Positions 35,245 through 44,738 are shown, numbered from the stretch's first letter. The stretch: 64,000 nt of DNA from Bellilinea sp040754815 (GCA_040754815.1 JBFMBX010000001.1:310001-374000); one strand, 5' to 3'. The notes: generated by a model from the letters alone, not told the origin. Numbers and translations: made by a program.

Positions 35245-35685
35245 ATGAGTGGTATTCTCGTTCTCGTTCTGCGCATCCTTTTCACCCTCTTGCTTTTTGC
35301 TTTTTTATACTGGGCTTTTCACACCATCTGGCGGGATTTGCGGTTCAAAACGCAGGAATTGACCCCCGAAGCCATCCCGGCGTTATTGATCAGCCGGGTG
35401 GATTTATCGGAGGGGGATATCATTCGCTTTCAGACGAGTGAAGTGATCGTTGGGCGCGAAGCCGGCTGCCATTTGACCCTGCCGGACGATACCGTTTCTG
35501 CGCGCCACGCACGCTTTACCTTCCAGCAAAATCAATGGTGGGTAGAGGACTTGAATTCGACCAACGGCAGTTACCTAAACGGTGAAAAGCTGACCACCCG
35601 CGCCGTAATCGTCAGCGGAGATGAAATCCGCTGTGGACAGGCCGTTTTTCGGATTGAAATTGAACCGAAAAAGTCATCACATTGA
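35245..35685 (+). CDS. fhaB: FhaB-like membrane protein with FHA domain
   Basis: The product has 146 residues: one N-terminal transmembrane helix (about 5-28), then a cytoplasmic FHA domain (VIVGREAGCHLTLPDDTVSARHARF, DLNSTNGSYLNGEKL). This is the FhaB (FipA) layout, which in actinobacteria acts at the division septum. I chose ATG 35245 because a TATAAT box lies inside any longer form. Confidence 0.88.
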   Translation: MSGILVLVLRILFTLLLFAFLYWAFHTIWRDLRFKTQELTPEAIPALLISRVDLSEGDIIRFQTSEVIVGREAGCHLTLPDDTVSARHARFTFQQNQWWVEDLNSTNGSYLNGEKLTTRAVIVSGDEIRCGQAVFRIEIEPKKSSH

Positions 35686-35700
35686 AAATGGGAGAGAATT

Positions 35701-36570
35701 ATGAACCAGAATGCAATTTTAGGAATCATCGGCGGATCCGGTTTGTATCAGTTTGAGGGCTTACAAGATGTTGAAACGGTGGAAATTACCACCCCCTTCG
35801 GCAATCCCAGTGCGCCGATCATGATCGGCACTCTGGAAGGAAAACGAGTTGCCTTCCTTGCCCGCCATGGTATTGGGCATCACATTTTACCTTCTGAAGT
35901 CAACTACCGGGCCAATATCTACGCCCTGAAACAACTGGGAGTACGCTTCGTGGTGGGGGTCAGTGCCTGCGGTTCACTGCGTCACGATTACAAACCGGGT
36001 AATTTTGTCATTCCCGATCAGGTCATTGACTTCACCCGCAACCGCAAACGCACCTTTTTCGGAGAAGGTCTGGTAGCTCACATCAGCACCGCCGATCCGT
36101 ACTGCCCTGCTCTCTCCCGGCAATTATATGAAGCCGCACTTGCCACCGGCGTGGAAGTCCATCAGGGCGGCACCTTCATCACAATCGAAGGGCCTCGCTT
36201 CTCAACGCGTGCCGAATCTCACCTCTTCCGGGCGTGGGGAATTTCCATCATCGGCATGACCACCTGCCCGGAGATTTTCCTCGCCCGCGAGGCGGAAATG
36301 TGCTACGCAAACCTTGCCCACATCACTGATTATGATGTCTGGCATCTGGCTGAGGAACCGGTCAATGTAGAAATGGTGATCCGCACTCTTTCGCAAAATA
36401 CTGCCGCCGCGCAGCAAGCCATTCGTACTCTGGTGGCACGTTTGGACGAAAATACCGACTGCGATTGTGGAAGTGCGCTGGAAAAAGCGCTGATTACCGA
36501 CCCCTCTCGCATTCCGTCCGAAACACGCCAAAAACTTTCCCTGCTGGTCAATAAATACCTCAAACCGTGA
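35701..36570 (+). CDS. mtnP: S-methyl-5'-thioadenosine phosphorylase
   Basis: The enzyme cleaves methylthioadenosine with phosphate; 289 residues. GIIGGSGLY, ARHGIGHHILPSEVNYRAN, TRNRKRTFF, IEGPRFSTRAES and GMTTCPEIFLAREAEMCYA with ITDYD mark the MTAP family. ATGGGAGAG provides the ribosome site. It sits between FHA genes and the SEDS-PBP gene, which it overlaps by four bases; this is odd metabolic company for cell-wall genes. Confidence 0.95.
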   Translation: MNQNAILGIIGGSGLYQFEGLQDVETVEITTPFGNPSAPIMIGTLEGKRVAFLARHGIGHHILPSEVNYRANIYALKQLGVRFVVGVSACGSLRHDYKPGNFVIPDQVIDFTRNRKRTFFGEGLVAHISTADPYCPALSRQLYEAALATGVEVHQGGTFITIEGPRFSTRAESHLFRAWGISIIGMTTCPEIFLAREAEMCYANLAHITDYDVWHLAEEPVNVEMVIRTLSQNTAAAQQAIRTLVARLDENTDCDCGSALEKALITDPSRIPSETRQKLSLLVNKYLKP

Positions 36571-39200
36571 ATTTTCTCTTTCCTCAGGTTTTCACCATCC
36601 AAAATTCACTGGAACGCAGACTGATGGGGTTTTCTGCTCTGGCAGTCACCCTTAGCAGTCTGATTCTCACCCTCTCCCCCGCCGTCCGCCTGCACTCGTT
36701 TCAGGTGGAATACCGCTGGGCACACTGGCTGGGATGGGCGGCGTGGCTGATATTGTCTGCTCTGGCTTACCGTTTCATCAACAAACATCTGGAAGATCAT
36801 GACCCCTTCCTGCTGCCCATCGTCAGTCTTTTGACCGGTTGGGGTTTGATAACCATTTACCGCCTCGATGAAACGCTGGGTTACCGCCAGACTCTCTGGC
36901 TGGCAGTGGGCATGGTATTGCTGATGCTGCCCATCCGTTTTCCGCAAATTGTTCACTGGTTACGGCGTTATAAATATCTCTGGTTGACGTTCGGTTTGTT
37001 ATTGACCGCGCTCACTTTTTTCTTCGGCACTTACCCTGCCGGTGAAGGTCCACGATTGTGGTTGGGCTGCTGCGGGCTTTACTTTCAACCCTCCGAACCC
37101 CTGAAATTGCTGCTGGTTGTCTATCTGGCCGCTTATCTGGCCGACCGCATTCCATTTCGCTTCAACCTGCCGGAACTGCTCGCCCCCACCTTAATCATGG
37201 CCGGTTCGGCGGCGTTGATGCTGGTGGTTCAGCGTGATCTTGGCGCAGCCACATTGATTATTGGAATTTACACCTTCGTGGTCTTTGTGGCAGCCGGCAA
37301 AAGAAGGATTCTGATCATCAGTGGTTTGTTTCTGATAAGCGCTGCTCTGACCGGTAGTTTCATATTTGATGTCATCCGCTTAAGACTGGAAACATGGCTA
37401 AACCCGTGGGCAGATCCCGCCAATCGCTCATTTCAGATTGTCCAGTCCCTCATCGCCGTTGCAGCGGGGCGTTTTTTGGGCACTGGGATTGGACTTGGCA
37501 GTCCAACTCTTGTGCCGGTTGCCCATTCCGATTTCATCGCCGCCGCCATTGCCGAAGAAAACGGGCTGGCCGGCATGGTAGCACTTATTCTCCTGTTTTC
37601 TTTGCTAATCTACCGTTCTCTGGTCATTTCCCTGACGTCCCGCACCAACTTTCAGCGCTTTTTAGCAGCGGGCATTGGCGTTTATTTCGCCATCCAGGCT
37701 ATTCTGATCCTGGGGGGAAATTTGCGGCTGCTGCCCCTCACCGGTGTTACGCTGCCTTTGCTTTCCTACGGGGGTTCGTCGCTGGCAACCAGCCTCTTTG
37801 CCGTGGGGTTGTTATTGTGGGTCAGTATTCCCAACAATGCTCCCCTGCTGCCCGTTCAAAAACCGCTGGCTTTTCAATGGCTTACGCTCATTTTTCTCGC
37901 CGGTTTTGCGGCACTGGCAGTGATGAGCGCGTGGTGGAGCATCGTTCGTGCCGATACTTTACTCGGCCGGCCTGAAAATGTGCGCTGGATGGTCAACCTG
38001 CGTTTTGTTCCCCGCGGGAATTTGCTGGACAGCAGAAATAATCTCATCGCCACAACCAGAGGCACTCGCGGTGAATTGACTCGGGTGTTGCTTTACCCCC
38101 CTTTGGGAAACACAATTGGTTATATCAACCCTCAGTTTGGAAAAGCCGGACTTGAAGCTTCGCTGGATGGGTATTTGAGCGGTACACAGGGCAATGCCGC
38201 CTCGCGCATCTGGCTTGCCGAAATGATTTACTCTCAGCCGCCAGAGGGCATGAACGTGCGCCTCAGTCTCGACTTGAACTTGCAAAAAATGGCCGATGAC
38301 CTGCTGCAAGATCATCGCGGCGCGATTGTTTTGCTCAACGCCCGCAGTGGAGAGATTCTCGCCATCGCCTCTCATCCTTACTTCGATCCAAATCAGCTTG
38401 ATGAACATTATACCGAATGGCTGAACGACCCCACCGCCCCATTTGTCAATCGTGCTACTCAGGGGCAATACCCAACCGGCACCATCCTTGGCCCCTTTTT
38501 ATATGCCCATTTAAGCGAAACGAATGACCTCCCCCTCCTGCCGTTTAACCTCACCCACAATTTTGAAGGGCAAACCCTGGTTTGCAGCCGACCGCCGCGG
38601 ACACCCATCACCCTGGAGACCGCCATTCAAGCCGGATGTCCGGCGGCAGTGGTGGAAATGAGCCGATCATTCAGTGTTCCTCAAATGCGCGAGCTGTTCA
38701 ATGCGCTTGGGTTGTTTACTGCCCCGGAGGTGCGCCTTGATGCAGCCGTTCCCTCACAGCCTGATCAGCTGACCAGCACTCGTTTAGCCGCCATTGGTAA
38801 AAGCGGCATAAAGGTCAGCCCCTTACAAATGGCACTGGCAGCCGCCGCTTTGACCAGTGGGGGAACGCGCCCGGCTGCCCGTCTCGCCGTTTCGGTTGAA
38901 ACACCACATCAAGGCTGGGTGATTCTCCCTTCCGCTTCTCCCACCACCGTATTTGGCAATTCTTCTGCTATCAGCGCGGCAGTGAACAAACTGGCCACCG
39001 GTGAAAACCCCATCTGGGAGTCGGTTGCCTATCAACAGGATGGAACGGCGGCTTACACATGGTTCATTGGAGGAACTCTCCCCCAAACAGGAAGCGCCCC
39101 CCTGGCAGTAGCCGTCTTACTGGAAGAGAATAACCCGGCCCTGGCCAGCACAATTGGGGTATCTCTGTTGAACAACGCGCTTCAACCACCCACACCTTAA
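36567..39200 (+). CDS. SEDS glycosyltransferase (FtsW/RodA) fused to a degenerate PBP transpeptidase
   Basis: The product has 877 residues. The N-terminal ~470 form a ten-helix SEDS domain with intact family motifs (YPAGEGPRLWLG, FQPSEPLKL, VQRDLGAA, WLNPWADP, FQIVQSLIA, GTGIGLG, HSDFIAAAIAEE, LLSYGGSS). It should polymerise glycan from lipid II. The rest is a class B PBP fold, but SxxK reads TILG (YPTGTILGP), SxN reads GCP and KTG reads QDG, so it is very unlikely to be a transpeptidase. The expected fold markers (FVNRATQGQYP, KVSPLQMALAAAAL, TWFIGG) remain. It follows fhaA, fhaB and mtnP. Confidence 0.9.
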   Translation: MNFLFPQVFTIQNSLERRLMGFSALAVTLSSLILTLSPAVRLHSFQVEYRWAHWLGWAAWLILSALAYRFINKHLEDHDPFLLPIVSLLTGWGLITIYRLDETLGYRQTLWLAVGMVLLMLPIRFPQIVHWLRRYKYLWLTFGLLLTALTFFFGTYPAGEGPRLWLGCCGLYFQPSEPLKLLLVVYLAAYLADRIPFRFNLPELLAPTLIMAGSAALMLVVQRDLGAATLIIGIYTFVVFVAAGKRRILIISGLFLISAALTGSFIFDVIRLRLETWLNPWADPANRSFQIVQSLIAVAAGRFLGTGIGLGSPTLVPVAHSDFIAAAIAEENGLAGMVALILLFSLLIYRSLVISLTSRTNFQRFLAAGIGVYFAIQAILILGGNLRLLPLTGVTLPLLSYGGSSLATSLFAVGLLLWVSIPNNAPLLPVQKPLAFQWLTLIFLAGFAALAVMSAWWSIVRADTLLGRPENVRWMVNLRFVPRGNLLDSRNNLIATTRGTRGELTRVLLYPPLGNTIGYINPQFGKAGLEASLDGYLSGTQGNAASRIWLAEMIYSQPPEGMNVRLSLDLNLQKMADDLLQDHRGAIVLLNARSGEILAIASHPYFDPNQLDEHYTEWLNDPTAPFVNRATQGQYPTGTILGPFLYAHLSETNDLPLLPFNLTHNFEGQTLVCSRPPRTPITLETAIQAGCPAAVVEMSRSFSVPQMRELFNALGLFTAPEVRLDAAVPSQPDQLTSTRLAAIGKSGIKVSPLQMALAAAALTSGGTRPAARLAVSVETPHQGWVILPSASPTTVFGNSSAISAAVNKLATGENPIWESVAYQQDGTAAYTWFIGGTLPQTGSAPLAVAVLLEENNPALASTIGVSLLNNALQPPTP

Positions 39201-40105
39201 TGGAGCAAATCTCGCAGGGCGGTTTCAAGATCGGAAAACCGGAAACGATAACCGGCTTCCAGTAATCGTTTCGGTACAGCCCGTTGCCCTTCTAATACCA
39301 GCGCACTCATTTGACCCAACACCAATCTCAACGCAAACGCCGGCACCGGCAGCCAGTAAGGACGCCGTAAAATACGTCCCAGTGTTTTTCCAAAAACCCT
39401 GTTTTGAACCGGCTGAGGGGCGCATAAATTGAAGACACCGCCGGTCTGTTCATTTTCAATAAAAAATTCTATCGCTCCCACCACATCGGCCATGTGAATC
39501 CAGGACAACCACTGCCTGCCGCTGCCCAGCGGACCGCCAACAAACAGGCGAAATGGCAACATCAATCGCTGCAGCACCTCGGCTTTCTTTGCCAGAACCA
39601 CACCGGTGCGAATGACCACCCGCCGTACACCCATATACTCGGCCTCGCGGGTGGATTCTTCCCAATCCACACACAATTGCGCCTGAAAATCACTACCGGG
39701 CGGATTGTTTTCTTCCAGTATCTGATCCCCGCCGTTGCCGTAATACCCAATTGCCGAGGATTGGATTAACAGCGCAGGTTTGCGGGTACTCTGGCGCATT
39801 GCTTCGATGATTGCCCTGCCGGACTGAACCCGGCTGTCATACAAAAGCCGTTTGCGCGCTTCTGTCCAGCGGCCGGCGCCAAGATTCTCGCCGGTAAGGT
39901 TGATCACCACATCGGTCTCGTTGATCAATTTTCCCCACCCCGCGGATGTCCGGGCGTCCCACTCAACCGCCCTGGCGCCTTCGGGTAAAATAATGCTGGA
40001 TGCGCGTCTTGTCAGGATGAAAACCTGTTGTTCTTTTTGGAGAAAATGATGGGTCAGGGCTGTTCCAATTAAACCCGAACCACCGGCAATCAAAATTTTC
40101 ACCAT
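39197..40105 (-). CDS. TIGR01777 family NAD-dependent epimerase
   Basis: The product has 302 residues. The Rossmann motif GGSGLIGTAL opens the protein; NLTGENLGAGRW, SSAIGYYG and RTGVVLAK follow, then a C-terminal DUF1731 tail. It matches YfcH/SulA-like SDR proteins, substrate unknown. GGAGG precedes the ATG and an extended -10 (TGCTATACA) lies upstream. The stop codon is interlocked with the SEDS-PBP stop (TTAA). Confidence 0.88.
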   Translation of the reverse strand: MVKILIAGGSGLIGTALTHHFLQKEQQVFILTRRASSIILPEGARAVEWDARTSAGWGKLINETDVVINLTGENLGAGRWTEARKRLLYDSRVQSGRAIIEAMRQSTRKPALLIQSSAIGYYGNGGDQILEENNPPGSDFQAQLCVDWEESTREAEYMGVRRVVIRTGVVLAKKAEVLQRLMLPFRLFVGGPLGSGRQWLSWIHMADVVGAIEFFIENEQTGGVFNLCAPQPVQNRVFGKTLGRILRRPYWLPVPAFALRLVLGQMSALVLEGQRAVPKRLLEAGYRFRFSDLETALRDLLH

Positions 40106-40180
40106 CCACCTCCAGAAACGCTGTATAGCACAATATTAACACTTCTTAACGCATTTCACATAGCAGTTGTAGAAAGGTGG

Positions 40181-40189
40181 TGCTATAAT
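40181..40189 (+). promoter_or_regulatory. Extended -10 promoter of the HNH gene
   Basis: TGCTATAAT, then AGGTGAGG as the ribosome site before ATG 40208. No -35 hexamer is recognisable. Confidence 0.55.
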
Positions 40190-40207
40190 TTTGCAGGTGA
40201 GGTCGCA

Positions 40208-40711
40208 ATGGCGGATAATGTTCTGGTACTCAACGCCAATTTCGAGCCAATCAATGTTTGCGACTTGCGCCGCGCGGTTGGTTTGATTTTGACACATAAA
40301 GCATCCATGGTGATGAACGGCAGAGGGGAGATTCACACCGCCGGTGCCGTTTTTCCCCGCCCTTCCATTATCCGGCTTCAACACATGGTGCATCGGCCAC
40401 GCCCAAAAGTCAAACTGACCCGCCGGGAAATATTCCGTCGTGATAATTACACCTGCCAGTATTGCGGTAAACGAAGCGGGGAAATGACCGTTGACCACGT
40501 CATCCCCCGTCACCTCGGCGGTCAACACACCTGGACTAACGTGGTAACAGCCTGTCCCCTGTGCAATCACCGCAAAGGCGGACGCACGCTCGCGGAAGCA
40601 GGTATGCAACTGTTGCGTCAGCCCGGTGAACCGCCCGCTTCTGCCCTGTATATTTTTGGCCGCCACCTGAACGAATATACCGAGTGGGAACCCTTCCTGC
40701 TCGGTTGGTGA
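40208..40711 (+). CDS. HNH endonuclease family protein
   Basis: The product has 167 residues. The N-terminal VLVLNANFEPINVCDLRRAV and the HNH core with CQYCGK, MTVDHVIPRHLGG and CPLCNHRKGGRT match the housekeeping HNH protein found widely in Cyanobacteria, Chloroflexota and Actinobacteria. The two CxxC pairs bind zinc and DHV supplies the catalytic His. It has no restriction or phage neighbours, so a defence role is not suggested. Confidence 0.88.
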   Translation: MADNVLVLNANFEPINVCDLRRAVGLILTHKASMVMNGRGEIHTAGAVFPRPSIIRLQHMVHRPRPKVKLTRREIFRRDNYTCQYCGKRSGEMTVDHVIPRHLGGQHTWTNVVTACPLCNHRKGGRTLAEAGMQLLRQPGEPPASALYIFGRHLNEYTEWEPFLLGW

Positions 40712-40714
40712 CGG

Positions 40715-41476
40715 TTAAATTTCCGCCAGTTCAATTTTCATAAAATCTTCACAGGCCAGAACCACCCCGCTAAAAACTTCCTGTGCTTCGCGGATGAGAT
40801 GTTCCTTGTTGACAGCAGAAGGATAGTGAATCAGATACAGCCTTTTTACGCCGGCAAGCTGTGCCACTTCTCCCGCCTGCCGGGCAGATGAATGACCGAT
40901 GGAATGCCCCGCCGCCTCGTGAATCAACACATCGGCCCCCTGCGCCAGTCGGATGAATCCCTCGTAAGGCTCGGTATCGCTGGAATAGGCTACCGTTTTA
41001 TGGAATTGCTCGAATCTGGCGCGAATGCCAATGGTGGGAAGCAAGTGCTTCACCGGCGAGGCAACAATTTCCAAACCATCCAGTTTCAAAAGCGGAACCT
41101 GCTCCGCCTCAGGGATTACCCGGTATTCCAGTGGAAAGAAACCGGGCCAGTTACGCCAGTCGTACAAATCCATCATCGCCTGTAAACGGCTGAGGGTGTG
41201 TTCCAGCCCATAAATGAAAAGGGGCTTTTTTCGTCCCATCAGCCACAAATCCATCAGAAATAAAGGCGCACCTGATACATGATCCGGATGAAAATGGGTC
41301 AAAATCAGGTGATTGATTTGCTCGAAATCAATACCCCCCCGCTGCAGATGAACAATCGGGTTGGCCGCGCAATCTATCAGTATGGCCTCTTGTTGATGGC
41401 GTATCAACAGATGGGTATTTTCCCGGTCTATGCCGGGAATGGCATTTGCTGTACCCAAACAGATGATCTGACCCAT
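40715..41476 (-). CDS. MBL-fold hydrolase, RNase Z-like
   Basis: The product has 253 residues. THFHPDHVSG gives the HxHxDH metal motif, with AYSSDTEPYEGF, IHEAAGHSIGHSSARQAGEVA and YLIHYPS completing the site. It resembles ribonuclease Z and related phosphodiesterases. ATG 41476 is preferred; ATG 41500 abuts a TATAAA box. A role in tRNA 3' processing is possible but not shown. Confidence 0.82.
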   Translation of the reverse strand: MGQIICLGTANAIPGIDRENTHLLIRHQQEAILIDCAANPIVHLQRGGIDFEQINHLILTHFHPDHVSGAPLFLMDLWLMGRKKPLFIYGLEHTLSRLQAMMDLYDWRNWPGFFPLEYRVIPEAEQVPLLKLDGLEIVASPVKHLLPTIGIRARFEQFHKTVAYSSDTEPYEGFIRLAQGADVLIHEAAGHSIGHSSARQAGEVAQLAGVKRLYLIHYPSAVNKEHLIREAQEVFSGVVLACEDFMKIELAEI

Positions 41477-41515
41477 GCCGTTCCCTTTCTTTTGATTCAT
41501 TTTATAGCATTTTGT

Positions 41516-42931
41516 TCAACCCAAAAAGCGAAAAATGATCAGGGGTGTAATCCATGCCTCCACCGCAGCCGCAAGCAGTAACAAGGGAATCACCACTCCA
41601 ATCATCACCTGAAGCCAGCCGGCAATTGCCATCAAAAATACTTCACCAACAGTCTTATCTTTCATCGGCGTTGCCAGCAGGAATCCAATCCGCAACACGG
41701 CGGCAGTTGAAATCAAGATCGCCGGCACTTCGAGTATGCCATGAGGCACAATCCCCGAGAAAATGATCTGCGCCGCCGGGAGTTGATTTACTTCCAGAAT
41801 GCGGGTGAAATAACCCAGCAATCCCAGCGTCGCCAGCAGCGGCAGGGTGCCAAGCACCCCAAAAGAAAACAAACCCAGTACCAGTCCAACCGTAAGAGCG
41901 CGCACATTCTGGAAGAAAATTTGCTGCACGCTCCCCACCTCGCCCACCGAAAAGTTCATCTGCAATTCCCGAATCCGTTCTTGCAACGAACCTTCCGGCA
42001 GAATCAAAAGAAAACGATCTGCCTGCTGAGCGCCCAGAAAAATCACCATACCGGCCAGAAAGGTCACGATCAGCAAACTTCCCCGCAGTTCATGCAAGGT
42101 ACCGGCCAGTACCTGCCGATACCAGATCAACGGATTTCGAGCGCCGCCGGTAAAATTTTCCCAAAAAATTCGCCAGATCCAGCGCAGATTCAACACATCA
42201 ATTTCTCTGCCCAGCAATTCTTCACGCTGGAAATGAGCCAATCCCACGCGAATTAACAGGACTGCCAGCACCAGTAAGCCAAACACCACCCACCAGAGGG
42301 AAAGGGTATCCCGTCCCCAAAACATGACCACCGCCTCCGCCTGGATCAACAACGCCATGGGGATGATGATGAAACTGGCCAGTAAATTTGCCGCCCTCAC
42401 GGAAGTTGCCTGAGTAGAAACCACCACCGCCCCGCTGACCATGACCACCGCCTGCGTGACGGTCAGGATGATGATTTGCAGCATGATTTCCGCATCCGGC
42501 AGGGGAATGCGGTTGACCACCAGCCCACCGATATAGACCGACATTCCCAAAAAACTGCCGATTAGCGGTGGGACGGTGGAAGAGAGCAATTTACCGAGGT
42601 ACAACTGCCAGTCCACCAGCGGAGTAGTCAGCAAAGGTTCAATACTGCCGCGTTCCTTTTCGCCGACAAAACTTTCCAGGGCAATGACCAGCGAAACACT
42701 GATGGGGAAGAAACCCGTAATCAGCAGTAAAAATGGAATCAACCGCTCGCCAACCAGCCCCGCTCCATACTGATTGACAAAATCCAGCAACTGGCGGGCA
42801 GTAAAGTTCATCAGAAACGGGAAGAACAGCGTCAGGAAGACAATGGGGAAGATAATGCGCCAGTCACGAAATTGATCGCGCACTTCTCGCCGGGCAATGA
42901 TCAGCGCAGGGCGAAGGTCAATGGTTTTCAT
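41516..42931 (-). CDS. ABC-2 type exporter permease
   Basis: The product has 471 residues. One helix is followed by a large loop, then five or more helices; the EKERGSIEPLLTTPL motif is typical of ABC-2/NatB permeases. It overlaps the ATPase gene by 14 bases. The substrate is unknown; NatAB-type sodium or drug export is a guess. Confidence 0.85.
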   Translation of the reverse strand: MKTIDLRPALIIARREVRDQFRDWRIIFPIVFLTLFFPFLMNFTARQLLDFVNQYGAGLVGERLIPFLLLITGFFPISVSLVIALESFVGEKERGSIEPLLTTPLVDWQLYLGKLLSSTVPPLIGSFLGMSVYIGGLVVNRIPLPDAEIMLQIIILTVTQAVVMVSGAVVVSTQATSVRAANLLASFIIIPMALLIQAEAVVMFWGRDTLSLWWVVFGLLVLAVLLIRVGLAHFQREELLGREIDVLNLRWIWRIFWENFTGGARNPLIWYRQVLAGTLHELRGSLLIVTFLAGMVIFLGAQQADRFLLILPEGSLQERIRELQMNFSVGEVGSVQQIFFQNVRALTVGLVLGLFSFGVLGTLPLLATLGLLGYFTRILEVNQLPAAQIIFSGIVPHGILEVPAILISTAAVLRIGFLLATPMKDKTVGEVFLMAIAGWLQVMIGVVIPLLLLAAAVEAWITPLIIFRFLG

Positions 42932-43856
42932 GGTCGTCCCCCTTTTCCAGACTGACCGCCCGCAGATAGGCTTCTTCTAAACTGCGCTGTACCGGCGAAC
43001 AGGATAAAACCGGCAGGTGATTATCCAGCAGCCGTTTCAAAAGCACAGGCACCATTTCATCCGGTCTTTCCATGCGGAAGAAAAAGCGGTTGTCTTCCCG
43101 GCGGTTGAGGGTAACCCCCTGCGGTAGAATTTCGCTCGAAAACGCCGCATCCGCACGCAACACAATCTCATATTCCTGCGGCCCCAGTAATAGTTGTTTG
43201 AGCCGTTCCGGCACATCATTCAGCATGATTCGCCCGCGGCGAATGATGGCAATCTGATCAGCCAGTTGCTCGGCTTCAGCAAGGTTGTGGGTGCACAGAA
43301 TGACAGCACGCTGGTCAGATCTCAGTGCTCGAATGGCATCCCGAACCACCCTTGCGCTCTCCGGATCCATGGCGGAGGTGGGTTCGTCCAGCAGCAGCAC
43401 CGGGGGGTTATGCAGCAAAGCGCGCACCAGCGCCAGTTTCTGGCGCATCCCTTTGGAATACTCGCCCAGTTTTTTTCTACGCACCTCACTCAACCCAAAT
43501 TGAGCCAGCAGTTCACCCTTTCGTTGTTCAATCTGCTGGTCGGTCATGCGGTAAAGCTGACCGTAAAAGGTCAGGTATTCATCGGCGGTCATTCTTCCGT
43601 ATAAACCGTGGTGTTCGGTCAACACCCCCACCGAAGCCCGCACTTTCTCCGCCTCGTTGACCACATCATAACCTGCAATTTTTGCCCACCCCGATGTAGG
43701 GCGCAACACGGATGTCAGCATCCGCACGGTGGTGGTTTTACCGGCGCCGTTCGGTCCCAATAATGCCAGCACCTGACCGGCGTGAACTTGCAGGTTGACG
43801 CCCTGCACGGCTACAAAATCAGCAAAATGCTTGGTCAGGTTTTCGGCGTAAATCAT
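42918..43856 (-). CDS. ABC exporter ATPase (CcmA/NatA type)
   Basis: The product has 312 residues. Walker A GPNGAGKTT, signature YSKGMRQKLALVRA, Walker B VLLLDEPTSAMDP and switch LCTHNLAEAEQ are intact, with the C-terminal extension usual in DrrA/NatA-type ATPases. It pairs with the overlapping ABC-2 permease. Confidence 0.93.
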   Translation of the reverse strand: MIYAENLTKHFADFVAVQGVNLQVHAGQVLALLGPNGAGKTTTVRMLTSVLRPTSGWAKIAGYDVVNEAEKVRASVGVLTEHHGLYGRMTADEYLTFYGQLYRMTDQQIEQRKGELLAQFGLSEVRRKKLGEYSKGMRQKLALVRALLHNPPVLLLDEPTSAMDPESARVVRDAIRALRSDQRAVILCTHNLAEAEQLADQIAIIRRGRIMLNDVPERLKQLLLGPQEYEIVLRADAAFSSEILPQGVTLNRREDNRFFFRMERPDEMVPVLLKRLLDNHLPVLSCSPVQRSLEEAYLRAVSLEKGDDHENH

Positions 43857-43895
43857 TTTTTATCCCCGCATCCTGCACTTGCTAAAAACCACACC

Positions 43896-44717
43896 TTACT
43901 CGTTGCTCGTTGGAAGTGAGACACCTGTTGTTTTTCGATGCCGCCACAGCAAGGTTGCCAGTGCAGCCACTGCAATTACCGCCATCAAAGTCTGATTGAC
44001 ATTCAAACCGGCCAGTGGTGATGGATCCAGCCTCAGGAATTCGAGTAAAAAGCGTCCAACCGGGTAAATAATCAGGTACAGTAAAAAGATATCACCTTTT
44101 TTCAGCCGGTCGGCAAATTTTCGTCCCACCCATAAAAGAACCGCCATATTGATCAGGTTGTAGATAGATTCGTATAAAAACAAGGGATGATAGTAGGCCA
44201 CATCCTGAAACTCGGGAAGGCGGTGGATGGGGTCAATATAAATCGCCCACGGGAGATTTGTAGGCGCGCCGTATAATTCCTGATTGACAAAATTACCCCA
44301 GCGTCCAATCGCCTGCGCCAGTGCCAGCCCCGGCGCAATGATATCGGTCCACTCCCAAAAACTCAAACCTTTCTTGCGGCAATAGAGCCACAGCGCCAGT
44401 GCGCCGCCCATCACGCCGCCGGGAATACCCAATCCTCCGTTCCAGATGGCAATGGCATCCAGCGGATGCGTCAAATAATACCATGTGGTAATACCGCGTT
44501 CCACCATCGAAGCGGGAGGTGTGAAAATGTGCCACAGGCGCGCACCGATGACACCGGCAATTAACAACCACGGCAGCATATCCCACACCAGATCGGGGTT
44601 GAGATTGCGTTGTTTGACCTGCCGGGCAGAAAGCCACGCCGCCATGAGCGCCCCAAACATGATAATTACACCGTATAAATGAATGGTAATCGGTCCTATA
44701 TTGAAACTATTTGGCAT
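43896..44717 (-). CDS. lgt: Prolipoprotein diacylglyceryl transferase
   Basis: This membrane enzyme attaches diacylglycerol to the lipobox Cys of prolipoproteins; 273 residues and about seven helices. The signature IGRWGNFVNQELYG and HPLFLYESIYNL are diagnostic. GAGGTG precedes the ATG. It serves the lipoproteins encoded here (NBR1-Ig protein, pentaheme cytochrome); LspA, the next enzyme, lies 12 kb away. Confidence 0.95.
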   Translation of the reverse strand: MPNSFNIGPITIHLYGVIIMFGALMAAWLSARQVKQRNLNPDLVWDMLPWLLIAGVIGARLWHIFTPPASMVERGITTWYYLTHPLDAIAIWNGGLGIPGGVMGGALALWLYCRKKGLSFWEWTDIIAPGLALAQAIGRWGNFVNQELYGAPTNLPWAIYIDPIHRLPEFQDVAYYHPLFLYESIYNLINMAVLLWVGRKFADRLKKGDIFLLYLIIYPVGRFLLEFLRLDPSPLAGLNVNQTLMAVIAVAALATLLWRHRKTTGVSLPTSNE

Positions 44718-44738
44718 TTTAGATTACACCTCATCAAA

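Noticed and set aside
40208..40711. HNH protein as a restriction or defence gene
   Set aside because: The sequence fits the widespread housekeeping HNH family and no defence, phage or mobile genes flank it.
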